Shown here piece after piece: positions 9,357 through 20,100 of a DNA stretch of 64,000 bases. The stretch lies in contig NZ_AP025463.1 of NCBI RefSeq assembly GCF_024347335.1, positions 3,038,001 to 3,102,000 of the forward strand, given 5' to 3'. Both the position numbers and the translations under genes were made by a program. The notes under the pieces were generated by a model. It was not told where the DNA came from. It ran no database searches and saw only the letters and a program-made list of their open reading frames with translations. Positions within the stretch are counted from its first letter, which is position 1. Each line of letters opens with the position of its first letter. This DNA is from Vibrio celticus. Lineage in GTDB: Bacteria > Pseudomonadota > Gammaproteobacteria > Enterobacterales > Vibrionaceae.

Positions 9357-9934
9357 ATATCCTCCGTGAGTAAGGCGTTACCGGTTATCTCCGGCTAGCC
9401 TTTATGCTTTTATATGTTATTAAAATTAATCCTTTGTTTTCATTGTTCTATGCTCAATTTATTACTCAATAAAAGTTGATTGAGCATATTTATCTACTAG
9501 ACTCTTAAGACAGCTTTCAGCTTCCTTGGTTCATAATCCGGTCTTTAGCAGGCAAGATGTGAGAAGCATCTCGAATAATCATTCTTGTTTTGGTGCTAAA
9601 TAGTCACCATAACATTGGTTAAGTTGTAGCCATACTATTAAAGTTTGTTGCGATACGGCAATTGATGTAAATCAACAAAGTGAATGGAATTAACATTCTC
9701 GCGTTGTTAGCATGCTGTTAACATTATAGAATCCACTCCAATCACTAAAAGAATGATTGAAAGGCGTACTGGATCTACGTTATTGGGCAATACTTCAAGG
9801 AAGGCAGATAGCTGGAAGTAAGTGTTTTTTTGAAAACTTTAAGTTATCATCAAAAATACATTACCTGTATGTTATGTTTTTGCCTAGAATTTATTCTATT
9901 AGCACAGTTTCGTCACAAATTTAGGTACCGCCAA
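9357..9934 (+). other. Long intergenic region with arcA control elements
   Basis: 578 bp between divergent rraA and arcA. It holds an FNR box and a sigma-70-like promoter (separate entry), implying an arcA leader near 195 nt. The arcA reading frame is open back to a TTG at 9830, but this stretch has no ribosome site and E. coli ArcA starts at the downstream ATG. A short hairpin GATGTGAGAAGCATC lies at 9558-9572. No other gene is seen. Confidence 0.55.
9662..9732 (+). promoter_or_regulatory. FNR box and promoter of arcA
   Basis: TTGATGTAAATCAA at 9662-9675 is an exact match to the FNR consensus half-sites. Downstream, TTGTTA (9704-9709), a 17-bp spacer and TAGAAT (9727-9732) form a reasonable promoter. 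With a start near 9739 the box is centred at about -70.5, a class I activator position. E. coli arcA is likewise FNR-activated. Confidence 0.75.
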
Positions 9935-10651
9935 ATGCAAACCCCGCAGATTCTTATCGTTGAAGATGAGCAAGTAACTCGTAACACTCTAAAGAGTATT
10001 TTTGAAGCAGAGGGATATGCTGTTTTTGAGGCTAGCGACGGTGAAGAGATGCACCAAGTGCTGTCTGACAACCAAGTTAACCTTGTAATTATGGACATCA
10101 ACCTTCCAGGTAAGAATGGCCTACTACTTGCGCGTGAACTACGTGAGCAAGCAAACGTAGCGCTTATGTTCTTAACTGGTCGTGATAATGAAGTTGATAA
10201 GATCCTTGGCCTAGAGATCGGCGCTGATGACTACATCACTAAGCCTTTCAACCCTCGTGAACTGACTATCCGTGCACGCAACCTTCTGAACCGTTCAATG
10301 AGCACAAGCTCTGTTCAAGAAGAGAAGCGTAGCGTTGAGAAGTACGAGTTCAACGGTTGGGTACTAGATATCAACAGTCGTTCTCTGGTTAGCCCAGATG
10401 GCGAAGGCTACAAGCTACCTCGTTCAGAGTTCCGTGCTCTACTTCACTTCTGTGAGAACCCAGGTAAGATCCAAACACGTGCAGATCTTCTTAAGAAGAT
10501 GACTGGCCGTGAGCTTAAGCCACATGATCGTACTGTAGACGTAACAATCCGTCGTATTCGTAAACACTTTGAATCTGTTTCTGGTACGCCAGAAATCATT
10601 GCAACGATTCACGGTGAAGGCTACCGCTTTTGTGGTGACCTAGAAGACTAA
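9935..10651 (+). CDS. arcA: Aerobic respiration control response regulator ArcA
   Basis: OmpR-family response regulator controlling respiratory and central metabolic genes under oxygen limitation, 238 aa, exactly the E. coli length. The receiver domain (1-120) has the acidic pair near residues 10-11, the phospho-acceptor Asp54 ([10 protein letters not shown]), and Lys in the TKPF motif. A winged-helix DNA-binding domain follows (about 135-235, ending [11 protein letters not shown]). The start is the ATG at 9935, with TAGG about 10 nt upstream. Its partner kinase gene arcB lies just downstream on the opposite strand, separated by the lipoprotein gene and a bidirectional terminator. Confidence 0.98.
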   Translation: MQTPQILIVEDEQVTRNTLKSIFEAEGYAVFEASDGEEMHQVLSDNQVNLVIMDINLPGKNGLLLARELREQANVALMFLTGRDNEVDKILGLEIGADDYITKPFNPRELTIRARNLLNRSMSTSSVQEEKRSVEKYEFNGWVLDINSRSLVSPDGEGYKLPRSEFRALLHFCENPGKIQTRADLLKKMTGRELKPHDRTVDVTIRRIRKHFESVSGTPEIIATIHGEGYRFCGDLED

Positions 10652-10728
10652 TTCGATTCGCGCTTCTGACCATTTAGCACTACTCACCAGTAAGTACTTT
10701 GAACATTAGAAGCGTCATCAATAGTTAT

Positions 10729-10766
10729 TAAAAAGGGAGAATGCCAACGCATTCTCCCTTTTTTAT
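10729..10766. terminator. Bidirectional terminator between arcA and the arcB operon
   Basis: Perfect 14-bp stem, AAAAGGGAGAATGC (10731-10744) with GCATTCTCCCTTTT (10749-10762), and a 4-nt loop. T-runs follow on both strands. It ends arcA and the converging arcB-lipoprotein transcript. Confidence 0.93.
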
Positions 10767-10787
10767 TGTTCTTAATTGGATAAGGTT

Positions 10788-11231
10788 TTAGTAAACCGTA
10801 TCCACCTTAACGTCTTTCTCTACTAACCACTTCACGGTTTCGCCATCTTTAAGTTCCACCGCTACATCAACAAGCTTGTCACTGTCGATTTCTAGCTGCC
10901 ATACAAACGCGACTTCCCATTGAGTTTCACTGTGTGTTCTTAAATCAAGATCGTCAGCCGTTACCAACAAGGTGTCTGCACCCTGTTTAACCGTAACACT
11001 CTCAACCGCAAGCGTTGCTGGCAGTTGTGAGTCTGACTCTAGGTAGATAGAACCATGCAGGGTCTTATCTTGAGTCTCGCCAATCGTTGGCATCTTGTTG
11101 TGCCAAAGGTTGCTTTTCATGGTAACTGTTGCTGCAGATACTTCGACTTGATTATCTTGCTGCCATTCTACTTGTGGCGTAGAACAACCCGCTAATGCCA
11201 CTACACATGCGGCGAATGCTAATTTTTTCAT
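10788..11231 (-). CDS. Putative lipoprotein of unknown function
   Basis: 147 aa with a short N-terminal hydrophobic segment and lipobox LAGC, so Cys16 should be lipidated and the protein anchored in an envelope membrane. The residue after Cys is Ser, not Asp, which favours sorting to the outer membrane. The mature part is rich in beta-strand-like sequence (VSAATVTMKSNLWHNKMP) and has no motif that I recognise. It begins 7 nt after the arcB stop, with AGGTAGAAG as ribosome site, so it is very likely co-transcribed with arcB. Whether it has a role in Arc signalling is unknown. Confidence 0.85.
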   Translation of the reverse strand: MKKLAFAACVVALAGCSTPQVEWQQDNQVEVSAATVTMKSNLWHNKMPTIGETQDKTLHGSIYLESDSQLPATLAVESVTVKQGADTLLVTADDLDLRTHSETQWEVAFVWQLEIDSDKLVDVAVELKDGETVKWLVEKDVKVDTVY

Positions 11232-11238
11232 TATTCTT

Positions 11239-13608
11239 CTACCTTTGGTTTAACCAACTCTTTAAGACTTCAATGTCATTCTGGTATTCGTTATTTATCT
11301 CATCAACCCAATCTGAAATGTTCTCCCACCACGCAGGCATATCTGGAGATTGAGCTTTCTGGGCAACTTGTTGGATGCGTTTCAGGCCAATAGAACCTGC
11401 TGCACCTTTAATCTTATGTGCTTCAGAAACGATACTGGCTTTATCTTTCGCGACCATGTTGGAGTTCAATATTTCCATATACTCCGGCATCATATCTTCG
11501 AACATCGCGATGCTATCCAAAACCGGTTTAGGTCCAACAATATCAACATAAGACTCTAGCATATCAATATCAAGCAAAGTGGTATCAATTGCTGAAAGAA
11601 CAGGCTTACTCGCGTCGACTTTATCAATGCTCTCAACCTTATCCGTGCCCGCTACCTTCTCAATTACCTCTGGTGCATCTTCGATAAGTTCGCTTATGAC
11701 ATCTTGAATAGCTCGAACCGACAAAGGTTTGCTGATCGCTTCGTCCATGCCTTTCTGGAAGTACTCTTGCTTGTTGTTTAACACGTTCGCAGTTAATGCC
11801 ACCAAAGGTGGTAGCTGACTGTATTTCTCGCGGTAGTATTGCGCAATGTCGAAACCGGTCATGTCTGGCAATTGGATATCCAGCAGTACCAAGTCATAGT
11901 CTTCAGGGTTGAAAGCAATTTGCGCCTCTTTACCCGTCATCACGACGGTCACTTCATGGCCAAGGCTTTCAAGTAGAGAGCGAGCCACTGTGATATTGAG
12001 TTCAATGTCTTCGACCATAAAGATCTTAAGATTCGATTGCTTTCTTGGCGTTTTGATCAGTGCCTGAGTATCGTGATTCACTGGAACTCGAATCGAAACC
12101 GTAAAGGTACTACCAAAGCCCTCTTCACTGGTGACTTCAATGTGGCCATCCATCATATTGATCAGCTGTTGAGAGACAGCAAGACCAATTCCGGTGCCGA
12201 CAGCGTGCAAGTTGTCCGTGCCCGATTTCACCTGATAGTACATCGCGAAGATCTTCTCGATTTCACTTTCAGGGATACCAATACCAGTATCTTCCACTTC
12301 CATTGTAATGTTGGCAAAGTCACCATCAATGTCGGCGCTGACTGTCATCACCACACCACCATCTTTGGTGAACTTCATCGCGTTACTAACAAGATTCCAC
12401 AGTACCTGTCGAAGACGAGTACCATCCACCTCAACAGCAGCCGGAAGATCAGACAACCTTTCTAGATCGAACCTTAACCCTTTCTGCTCGGCCATCAATG
12501 CTGAGATACTTTCGATCTCGACAACGAAATCTTCAAAGTTAATAGGCGTAGGGAAGAGTTCAAGCTTACGGCGGTCGAACTTATCCATATCGATAATATC
12601 GTTGAAAATATTACCCAGTGTCACCGCGCTCACCTTGATAGTTTGCATCTGCTTGCGCTGTTCGGTGGTCAGCTGGCTATCGAGCAACATGCGACTCAAG
12701 CCAATAATACCGTTGAGTGGCGTTCTTAATTCGTGGCTAATGGTTGAGATAAAGGTGGTCTTATCACGGCTGGCTTTTTCTAGCGACTCTTGGTGCTCTT
12801 TGCGCTCAGTGATATCGCGGCCAAAACCAACCAAGCCCAAGTGACGACCATCTTTGCTGTAGAAAGGCACTTTACGCAGTTCGAAGTAGCTCTTACGGCC
12901 ATCTGGGTATTCAAGCCATTGGTCATAAGTCAGTGCTTGGTTGTCAGCAAATACTTTCTTATCGGTTTCAACAACTTGCTGAGCGACCTCTTTGCTGTAA
13001 ACATCCCAAGGCGTTAAACCAACTAGCTCTTTTTCTGTTTTACCAGTGAGCTCTTCAACCGCACGGTTACAACCAGAGAACACACCATCTTCATTACGGT
13101 AGTAAATAAGGTCAGGCGAGGCATCGATAAACGAGCGTAACAGTGCAGTACGTTCTGCGAGTTCAAGCTGAGTACGCTCGCGCTGGAACACCTCGTTTTC
13201 GAGATCTTGCATTGCTTCTGCGCGCGCTTCTTCCGCTTTTTCACGCTCTTCAATTTCTTGATTAAGCTTCTCGATATTGAGCTGCATTTTATTGTTGAGT
13301 TCTTGGTCTCGCTCACGCATGTCGCCAAGTTTAGAGACCAATTTCGCTAACCTTTGACGTGATTCTTCCAACTGGTCCACGACCACTGACAGAAAATAAA
13401 CCGCCCAAGGCGTGATCACTAAACCGAAGAAAACTGAACGGACAATGTCGATGTCATCAACATTGCCTTTGAGTGCGAGGGTGATACCGACTTGCACAAC
13501 AACAGCGAGGGCAACAAGCGCTAGGGCGAGTAAGATAGAAAAGCGGACAATCCCCAGTTTTACGAGTAGATCCACGTAATACTGGGCAAGATTTTTCATG
13601 GGTTTCAT
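11239..13608 (-). CDS. arcB: Aerobic respiration control sensor kinase ArcB
   Basis: Tripartite hybrid kinase, 789 aa (E. coli 778), that senses quinone redox state and phosphorylates ArcA. Two membrane helices lie at about 22-44 and 56-78, then a coiled-coil linker (80-150) and a PAS domain (150-270, ending GFGRDITERK). The H-box SHELRTPLNG contains His292, the same number as in E. coli. An ATPase domain with GTGIGLAVS follows. The receiver phospho-Asp is residue 577 (LVLLDIQLPD) and the C-terminal Hpt histidine is residue 731 (EAHKIKGAAGS). GGAG 6 nt before the ATG supports the start. All phosphorelay residues are intact. Confidence 0.97.
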   Translation of the reverse strand: MKPMKNLAQYYVDLLVKLGIVRFSILLALALVALAVVVQVGITLALKGNVDDIDIVRSVFFGLVITPWAVYFLSVVVDQLEESRQRLAKLVSKLGDMRERDQELNNKMQLNIEKLNQEIEEREKAEEARAEAMQDLENEVFQRERTQLELAERTALLRSFIDASPDLIYYRNEDGVFSGCNRAVEELTGKTEKELVGLTPWDVYSKEVAQQVVETDKKVFADNQALTYDQWLEYPDGRKSYFELRKVPFYSKDGRHLGLVGFGRDITERKEHQESLEKASRDKTTFISTISHELRTPLNGIIGLSRMLLDSQLTTEQRKQMQTIKVSAVTLGNIFNDIIDMDKFDRRKLELFPTPINFEDFVVEIESISALMAEQKGLRFDLERLSDLPAAVEVDGTRLRQVLWNLVSNAMKFTKDGGVVMTVSADIDGDFANITMEVEDTGIGIPESEIEKIFAMYYQVKSGTDNLHAVGTGIGLAVSQQLINMMDGHIEVTSEEGFGSTFTVSIRVPVNHDTQALIKTPRKQSNLKIFMVEDIELNITVARSLLESLGHEVTVVMTGKEAQIAFNPEDYDLVLLDIQLPDMTGFDIAQYYREKYSQLPPLVALTANVLNNKQEYFQKGMDEAISKPLSVRAIQDVISELIEDAPEVIEKVAGTDKVESIDKVDASKPVLSAIDTTLLDIDMLESYVDIVGPKPVLDSIAMFEDMMPEYMEILNSNMVAKDKASIVSEAHKIKGAAGSIGLKRIQQVAQKAQSPDMPAWWENISDWVDEINNEYQNDIEVLKSWLNQR

Positions 13609-13782
13609 TTAGCGCTCCATGCGATAAGACTAGCAACATTCTACCCTGTTTGAAGATGGGAGGTAAGCTAGCTACATCACACGCAGCAAGTGTTCAGCGG
13701 TAATTTCGAAGGTTAATTAACCAATACAAATACTAACTAAGCAAAAATAGCCGGGGATAATCAAATTGCCAATTTTATAGCG

Positions 13783-15534
13783 TTAGCGAATTGAATATGG
13801 ATGCACCATTGAACGGTTGCGACCGTCTGATTTCGCTTGATACAACGCACTATCAGCCAAGGCAACAGCCGATTCCATTTCATCATCAGGTGTAGGAATG
13901 TAAGAGATAATACCAATACTCACCGTGATGAATTCAGAGACTGTCGACTTCTCATGCGCAAGTTCCAATTTTAGGACTTCGTCATGAATACGCTGCGCCA
14001 CCAGCTGAGCACCTTCGGTCGTTGTATTTGGCAGAATAAAGCCGAACTCTTCACCACCATAACGAGCCACACAATCAGATGAACGATTCAACACCTGCTT
14101 AAATGCCTGAGAAACCTGAATCAAAGCATCATCGCCTTGTTGGTGTCCGTAAAAGTCGTTGTAGCCTTTAAAGAAGTCGATATCACATAGCATGATCGTC
14201 AGTGGCAGCTTATCACGCACATGATAATGCCACAGTGTAGAGAGCTGTTCATCGAAACGACGTCGGTTAGAAACTTTAGTCAGGCTATCCATAAAGCTGA
14301 GGCGTTCAAGTTCAAGGTTGGCTTCTTCAAGCTTTTGTTCTGCTAGATAACGCTCTGTAATATCACGCGCCATGATCAACACACCATTAGTGCTCGATGC
14401 TGGATCTCTAAACGGTGATTTGACTACATCATACCAAGTAAATGCTCCATCACTTGAGACCACTTTGTCGATATAACGCAGCGATTTACTTTGATGAAGC
14501 ACTTGATGATCGGTTTCTGATATTCGCGTATAGATGCTATGTGGCACCACATCTTGTAAACGCTTACCGATCAAGTCACTGACTTCAGAGATACCCAGCG
14601 CAGCCACAAATGGTTTATTACACGCTTGATAAACCATGTTTTCATTAAAGATACCAATCGAGTCTGGGCTGGCCTCCAGGATGTTTTGCAAGATGGTGTC
14701 ACGCTGCGCAAGTGCCACTTCGGTATCTTTTCGCTTCTCCATTTCGCCACGCAGCTTCTGCTGCATGTCATGCCAATCGGTCACATCATGGCTAATAGAG
14801 AGCGTACCTATGGTTGATCCGTCTTGTGAGAGCAAGACACTTTGGTAGGTTTCAAGCAAGCAGCTTTTTCCATCTTGATCTGTAGTCCAAGAGCGTTCAC
14901 TTACACGACCTTTTAATACTCCACCAGAAACACTCAGGGTGCCCTCTTCAGCACGACCATGCCAAAACTTTTTAAACGAGCGATTACTCGTCACTAACTG
15001 ACCTTTCTGATCTTTCACGTAGATCAGCTCAGACAAAGAATCCAAAGCGGTACGAGCAACATTCAGTTCTCGAACTTCTTGGGACAGTTCTTCGTTAGTG
15101 TTTTTATAAGGTGAGGCGTGAATCATCCAAGCCTGCTTATTTCTAAAATGGATCTTACGACCGATCAAGTTGATCTTGAACGACTCAAATTCAGAAAGCG
15201 CCCACAGGGAGACCTGTTCGAAGGCTCGAGAGTTGATGTGGTTGGTTAAGTAGTGACGAAAGCTGTTCTCGCTTTCCACAGTAGGAAAGCGAAAATTAAC
15301 ACCGATTTGGCGGATACCGAGCAACTGCATGGCTTGGCGATTGGCATAAAGTATTTCGCCACTTCGAACATCAACAAAGTAGAGTGGCGACGGGGTAGCA
15401 AGTAGAAGCGTTTCGATATGCGACTGATAACGAGAATAGAGATGCCAGCAGATGAGAGCAATCAGCAATACAACAACGATATAAATACCGTAGCCATACG
15501 CCCTGTCCCACAACCAAGTCATTACCAGTTCCAT
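13783..15534 (-). CDS. PAS-domain diguanylate cyclase
   Basis: Membrane-linked GGDEF protein expected to make cyclic di-GMP, 583 aa. One N-terminal transmembrane helix (about residues 15-33) is followed by three PAS-like segments (about 35-115, 145-260 and 285-400, the last ending IMARDITERYLAEQ). The GGDEF domain has the active-site GGEEF at 493-497 and the inhibitory RxxD site RSSD at 484-487, so it should be active and product-inhibited. There is no EAL domain. GAGAG before the ATG at 15534 supports the start. It is a single gene between yhcC and arcB. The input signal cannot be read from sequence. Confidence 0.93.
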   Translation of the reverse strand: MELVMTWLWDRAYGYGIYIVVVLLIALICWHLYSRYQSHIETLLLATPSPLYFVDVRSGEILYANRQAMQLLGIRQIGVNFRFPTVESENSFRHYLTNHINSRAFEQVSLWALSEFESFKINLIGRKIHFRNKQAWMIHASPYKNTNEELSQEVRELNVARTALDSLSELIYVKDQKGQLVTSNRSFKKFWHGRAEEGTLSVSGGVLKGRVSERSWTTDQDGKSCLLETYQSVLLSQDGSTIGTLSISHDVTDWHDMQQKLRGEMEKRKDTEVALAQRDTILQNILEASPDSIGIFNENMVYQACNKPFVAALGISEVSDLIGKRLQDVVPHSIYTRISETDHQVLHQSKSLRYIDKVVSSDGAFTWYDVVKSPFRDPASSTNGVLIMARDITERYLAEQKLEEANLELERLSFMDSLTKVSNRRRFDEQLSTLWHYHVRDKLPLTIMLCDIDFFKGYNDFYGHQQGDDALIQVSQAFKQVLNRSSDCVARYGGEEFGFILPNTTTEGAQLVAQRIHDEVLKLELAHEKSTVSEFITVSIGIISYIPTPDDEMESAVALADSALYQAKSDGRNRSMVHPYSIR

Positions 15535-15625
15535 TTACTCTCAATCTATACCATAAAATCTGTGAGGGAAATGTTACCACTATTTGTTGGTTTTATCTGC
15601 TGTTACCTACAGTCACCCATTTCTA

Positions 15626-16579
15626 TTAATTGGCTGCGTTTAAAACAGGCAACGTGTACTCGAATGCAGAGCCCGTTTTGATGCCTTGAGCACCGGTTTT
15701 ATCGAGCGAACGACCTATTTCAGTCATCGCTAACCAGCGATTCTCACACCATAAAGGAGAAAGCAACGTTGGGCGTCTCGCCGCTGAAGAAACACGGTGA
15801 TAAACCACGTCCGCAGGCGTGCGTTGAATGATCTCACTCGCGATATCAATGTACTCTTCAAGGCTTGGTGCTTCTAGCTTTCCTGCCTTCCACGCCTTAG
15901 CCATGGTACTGCCCTCTACTATATGAAGGCCGTGCAGCTTAATACCATCGGTGCCAACGGCTAATACCTTGTCTAAGGTTTCAAGGTTATCCGCTTTGGT
16001 TTCTTTTGGTAGGCCAACAATCAGATGAGTACACACCTTGATACCTAAAGCGCGTGCGCGTTGGGTGATCGTTTCATACACTGCAAAATCGTGGCCGCGG
16101 TTAATTCGCTTGAGGGTTTTATCATTGGCGGTTTGCAGGCCAAGCTCGAGCCAAATCTCATAGCCTTGTTTAACGTAGCCCGCTAACAGATCCAACACCG
16201 CATCAGGCACACAGTCTGGTCGCGTACCAACACAAAGGCCGACGATCTCTGCACCGGGTGCTTTTAGCGCCTCTTCATACATATTCTTGAGCACTTGCAC
16301 CTCAGCATAAGTGCTGGTGTACGCCTGAAAGTAAGCCAGGTACTTCTTGGCACGAGCAATCTCACCCGCACGATCTTTTAGCTGGTCAGCAATACTTTGA
16401 ATTTGAGTTTGTTCATCGGCAAAGGAAGCCACGTTACAAAACGTGCAACCTCCACGGCCAATTGTCCCGTCTCGGTTTGGGCAGCTGAAACCACCATGAA
16501 GCGTCAGCTTGTGAACCTTCTCGCCATAACGGCGTTGAAGGTCTTGGCCGATAGTATTGACCAACTCGTGTAATTGCAT
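15626..16579 (-). CDS. yhcC: TIGR01212-family radical SAM protein YhcC
   Basis: Radical SAM enzyme, 317 aa, matching E. coli YhcC over its length (309 aa). Segments HKLTLHGGFSCPNRDGTIGR and CTFCNVASFADE hold cysteines 33, 45 and 48, the likely iron-sulfur ligands in this family. Its reaction is not established. I place the start at the ATG ending at 16579 (MQLHELVNTIGQDL), which aligns with E. coli; the frame is open 27 codons further but that part is AT-rich and lacks similarity. The gene is adjacent and divergent to gltB, and E. coli yhcC also lies next to gltB. Confidence 0.93.
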   Translation of the reverse strand: MQLHELVNTIGQDLQRRYGEKVHKLTLHGGFSCPNRDGTIGRGGCTFCNVASFADEQTQIQSIADQLKDRAGEIARAKKYLAYFQAYTSTYAEVQVLKNMYEEALKAPGAEIVGLCVGTRPDCVPDAVLDLLAGYVKQGYEIWLELGLQTANDKTLKRINRGHDFAVYETITQRARALGIKVCTHLIVGLPKETKADNLETLDKVLAVGTDGIKLHGLHIVEGSTMAKAWKAGKLEAPSLEEYIDIASEIIQRTPADVVYHRVSSAARRPTLLSPLWCENRWLAMTEIGRSLDKTGAQGIKTGSAFEYTLPVLNAAN

Positions 16580-17109
16580 ATTTTCAAAGCACTCAAGTAA
16601 ATAAGAATGAATATCAGTCTTTTTTTGAAAAAAAATTACATCCCTGCAAAATTCGACCAATTAGTTTACTCAAGGCTTTTTGCGAGCAACCTAACAAATA
16701 TCAATAAACATGCAAAAAATCGGCTCTATTTGCCTAATGTTGCACATTTGTTAGGCATTAAATTCAAAATAAAACGAAAAAAATGGTCTACATGGGTCAA
16801 CTTTCATTGCAATTCGCCTAGACAAAATTGTAGGATACTTACACATATTGGCTATTTTTGAGTATTTACTTACAACGAAAACTTGCTAATAAGTCGGTGA
16901 TATCTAACTCCTACCTATATAAACCACTAGTTTGTGGTTAAAAATAAACAGGTATCACTAAGGATTGTTTTTCTCGCAATACTTTTCCTGCGAGATACGG
17001 AAAGGATTCAAACCGCCAGCATAGGCAGGTTTAGACCCATAAATATAAAAGGACAAGGCTGACTTTATACAAATAAGTTGCGCCTAGATTTAACTGGAAG
17101 GATGTATCT
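16580..17109 (+). other. gltB upstream region with three small hairpins
   Basis: 530 bp between divergent yhcC and gltB. The left 300 bp are AT-rich with no credible gene. Close to gltB three hairpins occur in succession: AACCAC/GTGGTT (16922-16939), CTCGCA/TGCGAG (16973-16994) and AAACCGCC/GGCAGGTTT (17010-17032). They could shape a structured gltB leader or be operator palindromes. No T-run follows any of them, so they are not terminators. The gltB ribosome site GGAAGGATG lies at 17096-17104. Confidence 0.45.
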
Positions 17110-20100
17110 ATGGTAGATCAAGAGCAGAACTCACAGGGTCTGTATACTCCTGAATTGGAGCATGACGCTTGTGGTATCGGTTTTGTTGCGCATCTAAAGA
17201 ATCGCAAATCTCATGATGTAGTAACTCAAGCACTCGATATGCTTGCACGTATGGAACACCGTGGCGGTCAAGGTTGCGATCCGTGTTCTGGTGATGGTGC
17301 AGGTATCCTGCTACAGAAGCCGCACGAATTCTTACTAGAAGAAGCCGTAAAGCTTGGAATTAAACTGCCATCTTTTGAAAAATATGGTGTTGGTGTTGTA
17401 CTTTTCCCTAAAGATGAATACAAACGTGCACAGTGTCGTGACATTCTAGAACGCAATGCACAACGCCTTGAGTTAGAAGTTATCGGCTACCGTGAACTTC
17501 CAACTGACAATTCAATGATTGGTGCTGACCCATTAAGCACTGAACCTCAATTTGAACACGTATTTATTTCTGGCGGCCCTGGTATCACACCAGAAGAGCT
17601 TGAGCGTAAACTGTATGTTCTACGTAACTACACCGTTCGTGTATGCCTAGAAAGCGTTTCAAATATCGGTGATGACTTCTACATCAACTCTATGTCTTAC
17701 AAGACATTGGTGTACAAAGGCCAGCTAACAACTGAACAAGTTCCTCAGTACTTCCTAGACCTGCAAAACCCAACTATGGTGACAGCTCTAGCACTTGTAC
17801 ACTCTCGCTTCTCTACCAATACATTCCCTCGTTGGCGTCTAGCTCAGCCTTTCCGTTACATCGCGCATAATGGCGAAATCAATACGGTTCGCGGCAACCT
17901 GAACTGGATGAAAGCACGTGAAGCAATCCTAGAATCGGATCTGTTTACACAAGCTGAAATCGACATGCTGCTTCCTATCTGTCAAGAAGGTAGCTCAGAC
18001 TCATCAAACTTCGATATGGCGCTTGAGCTACTTGTTCTTTCAGGTCGTACTCTGCCACATGCGTTGATGATGATGATCCCGGAAGCATGGCAAGAAAACA
18101 AAAACATGGATCCAACTCGTCGTGCGTTCTACCAATACCACGCGAACGTAATGGAACCATGGGATGGCCCAGCGTCAGTATGTTTCACCGATGGTGTTCA
18201 AGTTGGTGCAACTCTTGACCGTAACGGTCTGCGTCCTTCTCGCTACACAGTAACTAAAGACGACTTCCTAGTGATGGCGTCAGAGTCTGGTGTTGTTGAG
18301 ATCGCACCTGAAAACGTTGAATATCGTGGTCGTCTACAGCCTGGTCGTATCTTCGTTGCTGACCTTGAGCAAGGTCGCATCATTTCTGATGAAGAAGTGA
18401 AAGACGGTATCGCTAAATCGCAACCCTACGAAAAATGGGTTGAAGAGAACCTTCTGAGCTTGAAAAAGCTACCCGATGCGAGCAACGAATTTAACCAACC
18501 TTCTCCAGAGAAACTGCTTCACAAACAACAATCGTTTGGTGTGAGCTCTGAAGAAGTAAACGAAATCATTCTCCCTCTTGCAAAAACAGGCTACGAGCCA
18601 CTTTCTGCAATGGGTGCTGACTGGCCGCTAGCGATTCTTTCTCATCAATCGCAGCACCTTTCAAACTACTTTAAGCAGTTGTTTGCACAAGTAACTAACC
18701 CGCCGATCGACCCAATTCGTGAGCGTATGGTTATGTCTCTGAACACTTACCTAGGTAAAGATCAGAACCTACTTGCTGAAACACCTGAGCACTGTCAAAA
18801 AGTGGAACTTGAGTCTCCTGTTCTTTCTAACTCAGAGTTAGAGAAACTGCGTGCAATCGATAATGAGCACCTTCAATCGAAGACGCTGGATATCGTATTC
18901 CAAGCAAACGGAGACCAAGGTAAGTTAGAGCGCGCACTTAAACGTATCTGCCAATATGCAGAAGATGCGGTTATTGATGGCTACTCTATCATCCTACTGA
19001 CTGACCGTGCGGTTAACTCTAACCATGCCGCTATTCCAGCAATGTTGGCGGTTGGCGCGGTTCACCACCATCTAATCCGTAAAGGGCTACGCGCTAAGTG
19101 TGACATCGTTGTTGAAACGGGCGATGCTCGTGAGACACACCACTTTGCAACCTTAATCGGTTACGGTGCAAACGCAGTTAACCCATACCTAGTTATCGAA
19201 ACGATTGTTGAACTGCAACGTACTAAGAAGCTAGATCCAAACGTTCATCCACGTGAGTTATTCGATAACTACCGTAAGGGTGTTAACGGCGGTCTATTGA
19301 AGATCTTCTCGAAGATGGGTATTTCTACGCTGCAGTCTTACCACGGCGCTCAAATCTTTGAAGCACTTGGTGTTAGCAAATCAGTGGTTGAAAAATACTT
19401 CACAGGTACTGTTTCTCGTATCCAAGGTCTAACGATCGACGATATCGCACGAGAAGTACTGGTTCGTCACCGTGTTGGTTACCCAGCTCGTGAAATCCCA
19501 GCTCAGATCCTTGATGTTGGTGGTGTTTACCAATGGAAACAACGTGGCGAGAAACACTTATTCAACCCAGAAACGATTTCTCTACTTCAAGAATCGACGC
19601 GTAACAAAGATTACGGTCAGTTCAAGAAGTACGCAAAAGCAGTTGATGACCAAGGCGACAACGCAGCAACGCTACGTAGCCAACTGGACTTTATCAAGAA
19701 CCCTGCAGGCTCTATTCCTCTAGCAGAAGTAGAACCAATCGAGAACATCCTTAAGCGTTTTGCAACCGGCGCAATGAGCTTTGGTTCAATCTCGCATGAG
19801 GCTCACTCAACACTGGCTGTTGCGATGAACCGCATTGGCGCGAAATCAAACTCAGGTGAAGGTGGTGAAGATCCAGCACGTTTCGAACGTAAAGAAAACG
19901 GCGACTGGGAACGTTCAGCAATCAAACAGGTGGCTTCTGGTCGCTTTGGTGTAACGTCTTACTACCTATCTAACGCTGATGAGCTACAAATCAAGATGGC
20001 TCAAGGTGCGAAACCGGGCGAAGGTGGTCAACTACCTGGTGATAAGGTTGATGACTGGATCGGCGCAACGCGTCACTCGACTCCGGGCGTAGGTCTTATC

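Noticed and set aside
9830..9934. 35-codon N-terminal extension of ArcA
   Set aside because: It starts with TTG without a ribosome site, is very AT-rich and would precede the first residues of an otherwise exact-length ArcA.
16607..16861. 84-codon plus-strand frame between yhcC and gltB
   Set aside because: Lys/Asn-rich translation of AT-rich DNA, no ribosome site, and overlapping the yhcC 5' end.
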